DNA of 16,081 nucleotides. It comes from JAYZQT01 sp964412235 (GTDB taxonomy: Bacteria; Pseudomonadota; Alphaproteobacteria; MPNO01; UBA830). Location of the stretch: positions 1 through 16,081 of the forward strand of contig CAYPNT010000070.1 in the NCBI GenBank assembly GCA_964412235.1, given 5' to 3'. Numbering within the stretch: position 1 is the stretch's first letter; every line of letters starts with the position of its first letter. Both the position numbers and the translations under genes were made by a program. Below, one piece after another: positions 1-6,682 of the stretch. The notes under the pieces were generated by a model, which was not told the origin of the DNA, searched no databases, and saw only the letters and a list, made by a program, of their open reading frames with translations.

Positions 1-199
1 CGCCGATGTACATATGATCGCCTCGATTTTCAATAGCCCGCAAGCCTTCAATAGCGGTAATATCAAGTACATCGTCATTTAGTGGCTTGCCAACCCGAGA
101 CGGATAGAAATCGGTACCACCCGCGATGATTGTACGCTCACCGACTGACAGAACCTCAAGTGCTTCCGCAAGCTGTTTTGGGCGTATAAAAGATGACAT
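1..199 (-). CDS. FAD-binding subunit of a molybdenum hydroxylase (CoxM/XDH medium subunit family), 5' part only
   Basis: The reverse strand from an ATG at 197-199 stays open to the window edge, giving the first 66 codons of a protein that continues outside. Residues 26-31 read AGGTDF, preceded by hydrophobic residues and followed by a proline. Further on come LDITAIEGLRAIE and a terminal YIG. This is the typical N-terminus of the PCMH-type FAD domain of the CO dehydrogenase/xanthine dehydrogenase medium subunit (loop AGGTD, then 'LD...I..L..I....+.IGA'). In that family the subunit passes electrons from the molybdopterin subunit to FAD. The partner large (Mo) and small (2Fe-2S) subunits would be expected to the left, out of view. 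No clear Shine-Dalgarno sequence precedes the ATG. It is transcribed away from korA across a shared 370-bp control region that holds a palindrome 27 bp upstream of this start. Family confidence is good; the substrate cannot be known from this fragment. Confidence 0.8.
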   Translation of the reverse strand, partial: MSSFIRPKQLAEALEVLSVGERTIIAGGTDFYPSRVGKPLNDDVLDITAIEGLRAIENRGDHMYIG

Positions 200-225
200 G
201 TTTACATCATTGCTTAGTTTAAAAG

Positions 226-243
226 TTGTTTGTATACATACAA
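226..243. promoter_or_regulatory. 18-bp near-palindrome, candidate operator (GntR/FadR-like)
   Basis: TTGTTTGTATACATACAA is self-complementary at 8 of its 9 base pairs, the one mismatch being positions 230/239. It is centred on TGTATACA. GntR-family regulators of the FadR group commonly bind sites of the form t-N-GTa-N-tAC-N-a, which this core fits. It lies 27 bp upstream of the CoxM-like start and would overlap a weak minus-strand -35 (TTGTAT), with TAAACT 16 bp downstream of it. Binding by a GntR protein is inference. Confidence 0.45.
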
Positions 244-362
244 TTATTCTTTACCTAAGGGGCGAGTGTCAAGGATGCTGTCGTGGCACCAACTGGGACT
301 ATGAGTTTTAAACATCCGAGTATGACGTCAGTTTTAAAAAATTCGCTTCGATTCTGTCATGA

Positions 363-383
363 ACTTCTTTATGACAAAGAAGT
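363..383. repeat. Inverted repeat, 8-bp stem with 5-nt loop
   Basis: ACTTCTTT (363-370) is followed by ATGAC and then its exact complement AAAGAAGT (376-383). On the plus strand it is followed by AATTTTT. The stem is AT-rich (two G:C pairs), so it would be a poor intrinsic terminator. It may be an operator or may have no function. Confidence 0.35.
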
Positions 384-500
384 AATTTTTGAAATTAGCT
401 TGCCCTCAGCGTGAAATTATCATTCACCGTGTTACAAGGTTAGGTTGCAATGAAAACATCCATGGCATTTATAACGAACCTAGCGCAGATTGAACCCTGC

Positions 501-529
501 TTGACGAGGTTGTAACGTCCACCTAATTT
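501..529 (+). promoter_or_regulatory. Candidate sigma70 promoter of korAB
   Basis: TTGACG (501-506, five of six matches to the -35 consensus) is separated by exactly 17 bp from TAATTT (524-529), which keeps the key T1, A2 and T6 of a -10 box. Transcription would start near 535, giving a leader of about 35 nt before the korA ATG at 570. Confidence 0.5.
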
Positions 530-540
530 TAATTTTTATC

Positions 541-550
541 ATACATACAA
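541..550. repeat. Second copy of a palindrome arm (ATACATACAA)
   Basis: The decamer ATACATACAA at 541-550 is identical to 234-243, the right part of the 18-bp palindrome. It falls just downstream of the predicted korA transcription start, a typical place for a repressor half-site. Ten identical bases in AT-rich DNA could also be chance. Confidence 0.35.
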
Positions 551-569
551 ATAGTTCTGGATACAATCT

Positions 570-2435
570 ATGGCCACAAATGCTGCCTCCTCTCTTGATG
601 CGGAGCGCAAATCTTTAGAATCAGTTGTTATTCGATTTGCCGGAGATTCCGGCGACGGAATGCAGCTAACGGGAACACAATTCACTCAATCCACTGCCTT
701 GATGGGTAACGACCTCGCTACCTTTCCAGACTTTCCAGCGGAAATTCGTGCGCCGGCTGGTACAACGTTTGGCGTGTCGGCCTTCCAGATAAATTTTGCG
801 TCCTACGATATACAAACACCCGGGGATGACCCAGACGTGCTTGTGGCAATGAACCCGGCAGCTCTAAAAGTACACCTAAAAGATGTACCCAAGGGTGGCA
901 CGGTGATCCTCAACATTGACGCGTTTTCCGACCGAAATATTACCCGCGCAGGTTACACTGAAAACCCACTTGAAGATGGTACATTGGACAACTACACCGT
1001 TATCGGTATTGAGATAAATAAGTTGACCAATGCCGCCGTAGAGGGTTGTGGCGTTACCTCAAAAGAGGCAACCCGTTCGAAGAACTTCTGGGCACTAGGC
1101 CTGATGTGTTGGATGTATAACCGCGACCGCCAACCAACGATAGACTGGGTTAACCAGCGTTTTGCAAAACTACCCAATATAGCGGCAGCGAATATTGCGG
1201 CCCTCAACGCGGGTCACGCATACGGTGAAACGGTGGAATTGCCGTCAGGTATCGAAGCCTACGTAGTCCCTCGGGCAGATGTTAAGCCGGGGACCTACAG
1301 AGCCGTTACGGGCACTGAAGCCGTCGCATGGGGACTTGTTGCTGGCGCGAAAAAGGCTGGACTAAATGTTTTTTTGGGGTCCTACCCAATAACCCCTGCA
1401 TCGGCCCTCCTTCACACTCTAACTAATTTAAAGCATTACGGCGTCACAACGTTTCAAGCAGAGGACGAAATCGCCGCCGTTTGCTCGGCTATAGGAGCCT
1501 CGTACGCAGGTTCGCTGGGTGTTACTTCGTCCTCCGGACCCGGAATAGCTCTAAAAACCGAAGCTATTGGCCTTGCCCTTGTTACAGAATTACCGCTCGT
1601 TGTTGTAAATGTGCAACGCGGCGGGCCTTCGACAGGCTTACCAACAAAAACAGAGCAATCCGATTTGTTTCAGGCAATGTATGGCCGCAACGCAGATACA
1701 CCACTCCCTGTAATTGCATCTCGAACGGCAGGCGACTGTTTCGAAACAGCCATAGAAGCCGTTCGCATTGCAACCAAGTATATGACCCCGGTAATCCTTT
1801 TAACGGATGGTTTCCTTGCGAATTCGGCGGAACCATGGGAAATACCAGATGCTGACACTATTGCTGACTTTCCTGTTAAATTTCGCACGGATCCCGAGGG
1901 TTTTCATCCGTTTCTTAGAGACGAGCAAACTCTAGCCCGGAACTGGGCAATCCCGGGTACGCCAGGGTTAATGCATCGGATTGGTGGCATTGAAAAAGAC
2001 TATGATAGTGGTCACATCTCGTACGACAGTGATAATCATCACAGGATGACAAAAGTCCGTGCAGCTAAAATTGATGGTATCGCAACCGACATACCAGAAC
2101 AGAAAATTGAAGCTGGTGGAAACACTGGTAAGCTGGCAGTTGTGGGGTGGGGATCCACTTTTGGAGCAATAAACCAAGCTGTAGGTCGTTGCATTGAAAA
2201 CGGTTTGAATGTCTCGCACATACACCTTCGCCATATTTCGCCATTCCCAAAAAATTTAGGCGACCTTCTTGAAGGTTTTGAAAAGGTCATGGTACCAGAG
2301 ATGAACAACGGGCAATTGGTGCACGTACTCCGAGACAAGTATCTGGTTGATGCCGAAAGCATAACACAAATCACGGGTCAACCATTTAAGGTCTCGACCC
2401 TTGAACGCGATATTCGCTTGCGGATAGAAGGATAA
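570..2435 (+). CDS. korA: 2-oxoglutarate (2-oxoacid):ferredoxin oxidoreductase, alpha subunit (gamma-alpha fusion)
   Basis: With KorB this subunit oxidatively decarboxylates a 2-oxoacid, most likely 2-oxoglutarate, to the acyl-CoA and reduces ferredoxin in the cytoplasm. The 621 residues match the fused gamma-alpha layout of two-subunit enzymes. An N-terminal gamma domain (about 18-215) carries GDSGDG at 25-30. It is joined to the alpha/pyrimidine-binding domain (about 245-620) with the signature YPITPAS at 272-278, the QAEDE segment near 297 and RGGPSTGLPT at 350-359. The YPITP loop is the 2-oxoacid/CoA-binding signature of the family. The start at 570 has a modest GGA-type ribosome binding site and an upstream promoter. 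korB follows after 4 nt, so the two are co-transcribed. No ferredoxin-like delta subunit is encoded nearby, as is usual for this class. Choosing 2-oxoglutarate over pyruvate rests on family resemblance and size, not on a residue I can prove. Confidence 0.92.
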   Translation: MATNAASSLDAERKSLESVVIRFAGDSGDGMQLTGTQFTQSTALMGNDLATFPDFPAEIRAPAGTTFGVSAFQINFASYDIQTPGDDPDVLVAMNPAALKVHLKDVPKGGTVILNIDAFSDRNITRAGYTENPLEDGTLDNYTVIGIEINKLTNAAVEGCGVTSKEATRSKNFWALGLMCWMYNRDRQPTIDWVNQRFAKLPNIAAANIAALNAGHAYGETVELPSGIEAYVVPRADVKPGTYRAVTGTEAVAWGLVAGAKKAGLNVFLGSYPITPASALLHTLTNLKHYGVTTFQAEDEIAAVCSAIGASYAGSLGVTSSSGPGIALKTEAIGLALVTELPLVVVNVQRGGPSTGLPTKTEQSDLFQAMYGRNADTPLPVIASRTAGDCFETAIEAVRIATKYMTPVILLTDGFLANSAEPWEIPDADTIADFPVKFRTDPEGFHPFLRDEQTLARNWAIPGTPGLMHRIGGIEKDYDSGHISYDSDNHHRMTKVRAAKIDGIATDIPEQKIEAGGNTGKLAVVGWGSTFGAINQAVGRCIENGLNVSHIHLRHISPFPKNLGDLLEGFEKVMVPEMNNGQLVHVLRDKYLVDAESITQITGQPFKVSTLERDIRLRIEG

Positions 2436-2439
2436 GCTT

Positions 2440-3474
2440 ATGAACGTCGAAACGCCCATCGAAGCGCTAAAACCCAACGACTATGCTTCAGACCAAGAGG
2501 TTCGTTGGTGCCCGGGTTGCGGAGATTACGCCATAGTAAAAGGTGTCCACCGAACACTCGCCGAGCTGCAAATCCCATTAGAAAAGTTAGTTTTTTTCTC
2601 AGGCATCGGTTGCGCAGCACGTTTCCCTTATTACATGGCCTCCTATGGGTTTCACACCATTCACGGTCGCTCCCCCGCATTGGCGACGGGGGCAAAGCTA
2701 GCCAACCCGGAACTCGATATTTGGGTCGTAATGGGTGATGGTGACGCTCTCTCCATCGGCGGTAATCATACAATGCATGCTATTCGCCGAAACGTTGATC
2801 TGAATATGTTATTGTTCAACAATGAAATCTATGGCCTGACGAAAGGTCAATATTCACCAACAAGCCAGCTCGGAACTCGTTCACCTTCAACACCTCAGGG
2901 ATCTGTTGACTCTCCGCTTGCACCTTTGAATATTGCGCTCGGAGCCGGGGCCCGTTTCGTTGCGCGGACATTCGACACCAATCAAAAACACATGCCAGGC
3001 GTCCTCAAGGCTGCCCACGCCCATAAAGGTGCGTCTTTTGTGGAAATAATTCAAAATTGCATTGTTTATAATGATGGTGTCTTCGATGGCTGGACTGACA
3101 AAAAAGTTGTTAATGACAACTCCATCACAGTGGAGCACGGAAAAGCGCTAGTTTTTGGTGCAGATGGGAATAAAGGGATAGCAAAATCTGAGGATGGTTT
3201 TGGTATTCGCATTGTGACTATTGGAGAGGACGGTATTAGTGAGGAAGACGTGCTGATCCACGACGAAAAGAATAAAATGTTAGCGATGATGTTGGCCGAC
3301 ATGACGCAGCCCGAATTTCCGGTTGCGCTAGGCGTTCTCTACAACAACCCAAGCCAGTCTTATGATGAGGCGGTACACGAACAGTTAACAACAATTAGAG
3401 AAAAAACACCGCAGGGAACAATTAATGAAATGCTGCGGAAAGGCCGCACATGGACCGTGAGTGAGGGTTCATAA
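2440..3474 (+). CDS. korB: 2-oxoglutarate (2-oxoacid):ferredoxin oxidoreductase, beta subunit
   Basis: This is the thiamine-diphosphate and 4Fe-4S subunit of the KorAB complex. The 344 residues begin with the family signature WCPGCGDY (Cys24, Cys27). GIGCAARFP gives Cys58 and QNCIVYND gives Cys207, together the four cysteines expected to hold the cluster. The thiamine/Mg motif starts at GDGDA (99-103) and ends at NNEIYG (127-132), with the usual spacing. A strong ribosome binding site (AAGGAT) inside the end of korA precedes the ATG, and only 4 nt separate the genes. The stop codon lies 8 bp from the stop of the convergent luciferase-like gene with no visible terminator, so the two transcripts probably overlap at their 3' ends. 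The enzyme feeds reduced ferredoxin to low-potential acceptors, IspG (encoded nearby) being one possibility. Confidence 0.93.
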   Translation: MNVETPIEALKPNDYASDQEVRWCPGCGDYAIVKGVHRTLAELQIPLEKLVFFSGIGCAARFPYYMASYGFHTIHGRSPALATGAKLANPELDIWVVMGDGDALSIGGNHTMHAIRRNVDLNMLLFNNEIYGLTKGQYSPTSQLGTRSPSTPQGSVDSPLAPLNIALGAGARFVARTFDTNQKHMPGVLKAAHAHKGASFVEIIQNCIVYNDGVFDGWTDKKVVNDNSITVEHGKALVFGADGNKGIAKSEDGFGIRIVTIGEDGISEEDVLIHDEKNKMLAMMLADMTQPEFPVALGVLYNNPSQSYDEAVHEQLTTIREKTPQGTINEMLRKGRTWTVSEGS

Positions 3475-3482
3475 AATAACTT

Positions 3483-4559
3483 CTATGCGGTTCCCATCCT
3501 ACGGCCAGAGTCGAAGTGTGGAATTACTGTATCGCCGAATAACCGGATAGAAGCCTCTGCGGTCTCTACATCCATGCCGAAATAATTGACTTGCATAGAT
3601 ATTTCGTCACATCCCTCGCAAGCCTCGTTAAAAACCTCTAATTGCTCTATTATTTCTGACGGCGTGCCGACAAATGCAGCGCCGCAATCAATTTGGCTCT
3701 CCATAGTTTGGGCGACAATTTTTTTTCGCATTGTATCATAGTTTTGATACGCATCCGACGGCGAGCCATTGTTATACTCCAGCATAGCACTCACAATCTC
3801 ACCGAAATGCCCCTCAATAAGCGGCTTAGCCAGCCGCCTCGCTTCCGTGCCGTCTTCGTGACAGTACATAAACACCGCCATCATCGTTTTTGGTGAACCC
3901 TTGTGTCCCGACCGTTTCCACGCTCCCCGATACGTTTCCAGCAATTTCACGGGATCTGACCCCACACCGGGGATTGCCATAAGGCCGTGTCCCATTGTTC
4001 CAGCGCGCTCGAACGACGCCGGTGTACCTACTGCAGCAACATAAAAATCCGGTCGAGGCTTTTGCGTTGGTCTTGGAAACGTTGTCACTTTTTCAAAACT
4101 ATGAAATTTACCATTAGACGTGACGTTTTCGTTTTCGAGCAAAAGCCTGACCTGTTCCACACCTTCTTCAAAACGCTCTATGCTTTCATCTATATCAACT
4201 TCAAAGTGCCTAAATTCTTGAGGGAGAAAGGCGCGAGCAAACCCCACGTCAAGACGTCCGCCGCACATCGCATCCATCATACCAATATCACTAGCCAGTT
4301 TTAGGGGACTGTTGAATGCGGGCAGCAACGCCCCGGTAATCATACGTGCGTTTTTTGTGTGTTGAGATGCAGCTGTTAAAAAAATTATTGGATTTGGGCT
4401 GTAGCCACCCCAGCGATGAAAATAATGCTCTACCGTGCGAACGTGGGAAAATCCGTATTCGTCACACAAGGAAATCAAACGCATCGCCTCGTCGTAATAC
4501 TGAGATGGTGGCTTGATATCCTCTCTAATGTCTGGAAAAAATTGGAGCCCAAACTTCAT
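3483..4559 (-). CDS. Luciferase-like flavin-dependent monooxygenase (LLM class)
   Basis: The 358-residue protein has the bacterial-luciferase TIM-barrel pattern: MKFGLQFFPD at the start (strand 1), a conserved EHYF near residue 45 (the EHHF-type motif of LuxA relatives), SPNPIIFLTAASQHT, a GGRLDVGFAR loop, and PDFYVAAVGTPASFERAG where FMN-binding loops are expected. Members use reduced FMN supplied by a separate reductase, plus O2, to oxidise aldehydes, sulfonates, alkanes, aromatics or polyketides. It resembles the LuxA-like group more than the SsuD alkanesulfonate group, but the substrate cannot be read from the sequence. No flavin reductase is visible in the window. It is the last gene of a seven-gene same-strand run, 41 nt after the cupin gene, with only a weak ribosome binding site before ATG 4559. 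Its end nearly touches korB. Confidence 0.85.
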   Translation of the reverse strand: MKFGLQFFPDIREDIKPPSQYYDEAMRLISLCDEYGFSHVRTVEHYFHRWGGYSPNPIIFLTAASQHTKNARMITGALLPAFNSPLKLASDIGMMDAMCGGRLDVGFARAFLPQEFRHFEVDIDESIERFEEGVEQVRLLLENENVTSNGKFHSFEKVTTFPRPTQKPRPDFYVAAVGTPASFERAGTMGHGLMAIPGVGSDPVKLLETYRGAWKRSGHKGSPKTMMAVFMYCHEDGTEARRLAKPLIEGHFGEIVSAMLEYNNGSPSDAYQNYDTMRKKIVAQTMESQIDCGAAFVGTPSEIIEQLEVFNEACEGCDEISMQVNYFGMDVETAEASIRLFGDTVIPHFDSGRRMGTA

Positions 4560-4600
4560 TCAAAACCCAATATTAAGCATAAAAATGTCTAATTTATTGC

Positions 4601-5185
4601 CTACACGAGTTCATGCGGCACCTGTTTAGGACCGAAGCGCTGCACTCGAGCACCCGAGGACTGATCATACCAGTTCTGGAGGTTTTTCCCAACATTGCCA
4701 TTTCGCACAATAATACCAACCGTGCGGTGAGGCCCATTGTGTTCCACGTGAATTTCCCCCGGGGGTACAAAATCTATATAGCCGGGGGCAACCTCGTGAT
4801 CGCCAACCATTTCAAGTTCAATTTTTTCATCATCCGTGCCGTCATCAGTCCTCCGGTACCGACGCACGGTCTCCCCGCCGGCTAGCACCCCATACACTGT
4901 CAACACCGCACCGTGATCATGTATCGGCGTCGCCTCCCCTGCTTCCTTAATGAGGGCATTTATCACAAACCCATAATCAGGATCTTCATAGAACAACAGG
5001 TTTTCATAGTGTCCCTGCTCAGGGTCATTCCGAGACGGCCAGGTTTCTGCCCGCTTTTTTAACTCTGGGTCCGCGAGCAACGTTTGAAGGGCCGGGCGAG
5101 CTTTTTCATAGCGGGTCACGTCATCTAGATCTTCATCATATAGGCTTCTCAGATGCGCAATAAACGTCTCCACGGAGGCAAGCAT
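4601..5185 (-). CDS. Cysteine dioxygenase-like cupin (thiol dioxygenase family)
   Basis: The 194-residue single-domain cupin has the 3-His iron-site pattern of the cysteine dioxygenase/3-mercaptopropionate dioxygenase superfamily: PIHDHG gives His89 and His91, and PPGEIHVEHN gives His146. Family members insert both atoms of O2 into a thiol to make a sulfinate. An N-terminal helical part (about 1-60) precedes the barrel, as in that family. The protein has no cysteine at all, so the Cys-Tyr cross-link of animal cysteine dioxygenase is impossible; bacterial members commonly lack it. The start ATG at 5185 has an AGGA ribosome binding site 9 nt upstream. A 111-nt gap separates it from the preceding gene. 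Neighbouring dioxygenase and monooxygenase genes would fit organosulfur use, but the true substrate (cysteine, a mercapto acid or something else) is unknown. Confidence 0.75.
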   Translation of the reverse strand: MLASVETFIAHLRSLYDEDLDDVTRYEKARPALQTLLADPELKKRAETWPSRNDPEQGHYENLLFYEDPDYGFVINALIKEAGEATPIHDHGAVLTVYGVLAGGETVRRYRRTDDGTDDEKIELEMVGDHEVAPGYIDFVPPGEIHVEHNGPHRTVGIIVRNGNVGKNLQNWYDQSSGARVQRFGPKQVPHELV

Positions 5186-5296
5186 GGCAATTTATCCTAA
5201 GTGTTTTATCGGTTTTACAATAGCTAATCGCGCTCTATGACGCCAGTATGGTGTTTAAAGTGGTCGATATTCATTACTTATCTTTACTCCCCATTA

Positions 5297-5845
5297 CTAT
5301 TCGTCGGAAACCCTCACCGGATGAATGGGGTACCATTCGCGAACCTCCCAACCCTCTTCAACCGTCACCGAACCGGTCGCTCCGACACATACCCCCCGTT
5401 CGACCACCGTTCTGTCTAGTCCCACAACTTCCAACGGGGTAAAGTTCGACGGTAATGGTGGAGCATCATCAATTAAACGGTCTATCAAGGTAAACGTGGC
5501 ACCCATGTCTACAGAGAGATCAGGTGCGGATGTTCCCTGCGGTCCCTGCACGAGATTTCTATCCCAATTCGTCATATTAACGCGAAACTCGTGTTCAACG
5601 GACATACGTCCTGCTTTTTTTGAGTACCCTTCACTTGTCATCACATCGGGCCCCACTAACCGGTATAGCGCGAGAAATGGAGCCTTGACATTCGCGGAGC
5701 ACACGAACCTCTGAGCAGTCATAAAGCCAGGTATCATTAGGAGCATGTTGATGTGACGCTGGTAGAACTCATCAAAGGCTTCTCTTTCCGCAGATGTCTT
5801 ATGCGGGTAATTCATCTCTACCATGTAAAAGGTAGCGCGAGCCAT
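5297..5845 (-). CDS. Uncharacterised protein with a predicted dimeric alpha/beta-barrel (EthD/DUF4286-like) fold
   Basis: The protein has 182 residues and I cannot assign a named family. The N-terminal half looks like a ferredoxin-type dimeric alpha/beta barrel: strand ATFYMVEMNY, helix FDEFYQRHINMLLMIPGF (24-41), then TAQRF, and a second strand APFLALYRL (55-63). This 'Y..H...L...PGF..A.RF......+.ALY.L' pattern is common in EthD-, DUF4286- and NIPSNAP-type proteins. A conserved-looking TNWDRNL lies at 92-98. The C-terminal half (about 113-180), with strand-rich segments TFTLIDRL and REWYPIHPV, may be a second copy of the fold. No signal peptide or membrane segment is visible. It starts 4 nt after the Nfu gene, with AGGGAT overlapping that gene's stop, so it is probably translationally coupled. 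Relatives often bind or cleave small aromatic or polyketide intermediates, or have no known activity. Confidence 0.6.
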   Translation of the reverse strand: MARATFYMVEMNYPHKTSAEREAFDEFYQRHINMLLMIPGFMTAQRFVCSANVKAPFLALYRLVGPDVMTSEGYSKKAGRMSVEHEFRVNMTNWDRNLVQGPQGTSAPDLSVDMGATFTLIDRLIDDAPPLPSNFTPLEVVGLDRTVVERGVCVGATGSVTVEEGWEVREWYPIHPVRVSDE

Positions 5846-5849
5846 ATCC

Positions 5850-6665
5850 CTAGCTATAAAACGGGTTTGAACCGGTAGAATGGTCGGTCACGTCAACTAC
5901 ACCTTGTATGGTAGAAACTTCCGACAAAATTGCGTTCTGCACACCTTGTTGCAGAGTAACAGCAGAAGCGGAGCAACCCTGACACCCCCCTTCCATGCGC
6001 ACGTACGCAACGTGATCGGTAACATCTATCAACGATATTTTCCCTCCGTGAGCAGCAACCGCGGGATTTATCTTCTCATCAAGCAAACGAATAACTGCAT
6101 CCGCTTCGGGTCCTGTAGGCAGTTCTCCTGACCCATTATAAACCCAGTCGGGGATTACCGGAGGTTCCGGTGTGCCCACCCAGGTCACGTCTTTAATTTC
6201 GGGAATATGATGGGTGATAATATTGGTCATCATCGAACGTTTTTGAACACCGCCTCCACCAATAAGCTCTAACGTAAGAATATCGTCAGCAAGTTTTTTA
6301 AACAAAACCTCACCACCGTAACCGTCGACCGCCGGGCGTATTCTCTCTTCTAACAATTGGAAAACCTTCATTTCCAATTCGTCAGCAAGCAACGGCTCAC
6401 CTGAAGCGTAAAAATCCATAATGGTCCCAAAAACCACGGGCTTTAGAAGATACCATTCGATGTCGGTACCTTTTCGCAACGTGATACTATTCAACTCTAA
6501 GGATACCCCCTCAACACCGTCCACAGACAAAAGCCGCTGAGCTAACGGAGAGTTATTAGCCGCCAACACCTCACCCATCGCAGCTCGGCCCGCAGGTAAG
6601 ACAGGCTCGCCGGGTGTAAAGACCATAAAGGCGGAATCTTCGAGTTTCTGCGTCTGTATAAACAT
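5850..6665 (-). CDS. Nfu-type Fe-S cluster carrier with an extra, cysteine-less Nfu-like domain
   Basis: Nfu proteins carry a bridging 4Fe-4S cluster between two CxxC-bearing subunits and deliver it to client enzymes. The 271 residues show three parts. Residues 1-92 are an Nfu N-terminal domain of the alphaproteobacterial/mitochondrial type (MFIQTQ at the start, SPLAQRLLSVDGVEGVSLE, WYLLKPVV). Residues about 99-165 resemble an Nfu catalytic domain (RIRPAVDGYGGEV, then LELIGGGGVQKRS) but lack both cysteines. Residues about 187-262 are a normal Nfu domain (KINPAVAAHGGKI, MEGGCQGCSAS) with Cys228 and Cys231. Usual relatives are about 185-190 residues with one Nfu domain, so the central part is an insertion or duplication. 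The start at 6665 has an AGGTG ribosome binding site. It follows ispG, a 4Fe-4S enzyme gene, by 17 nt, which makes IspG a natural client; KorB is another nearby Fe-S protein. Function of the central domain is unknown. Confidence 0.88.
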   Translation of the reverse strand: MFIQTQKLEDSAFMVFTPGEPVLPAGRAAMGEVLAANNSPLAQRLLSVDGVEGVSLELNSITLRKGTDIEWYLLKPVVFGTIMDFYASGEPLLADELEMKVFQLLEERIRPAVDGYGGEVLFKKLADDILTLELIGGGGVQKRSMMTNIITHHIPEIKDVTWVGTPEPPVIPDWVYNGSGELPTGPEADAVIRLLDEKINPAVAAHGGKISLIDVTDHVAYVRMEGGCQGCSASAVTLQQGVQNAILSEVSTIQGVVDVTDHSTGSNPFYS

Positions 6666-6682
6666 AAAACACCTATCGCTAC

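Larger units (their letters stand above)
200..569. other. Divergent intergenic control region
   Basis: This 370-bp AT-rich stretch separates the minus-strand CoxM-like gene from plus-strand korA, and I find no credible gene in it. It holds an 18-bp near-palindrome (226-243), a small hairpin (363-383), a sigma70-like promoter facing korA (501-529) and a second copy of one palindrome arm (541-550). The arrangement suggests that both flanking genes are controlled from here, possibly by one regulator. No regulator gene is visible in the window. Confidence 0.7.

Noticed and set aside
126..311. 61-residue plus-strand reading frame at the left edge
   Set aside because: It overlaps the CoxM-like gene on the opposite strand, has no ribosome binding site and low-complexity, gene-unlike composition.
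431..516. GTTACAA (431-437) and TTGTAAC (510-516) inverted pair
   Set aside because: Only 7 bp with a 72-bp spacer in AT-rich DNA, so easily due to chance.
1481..1855. 124-residue plus-strand frame inside korA
   Set aside because: It is an out-of-frame shadow of korA, whose conserved 2-oxoacid oxidoreductase motifs cover the same bases.
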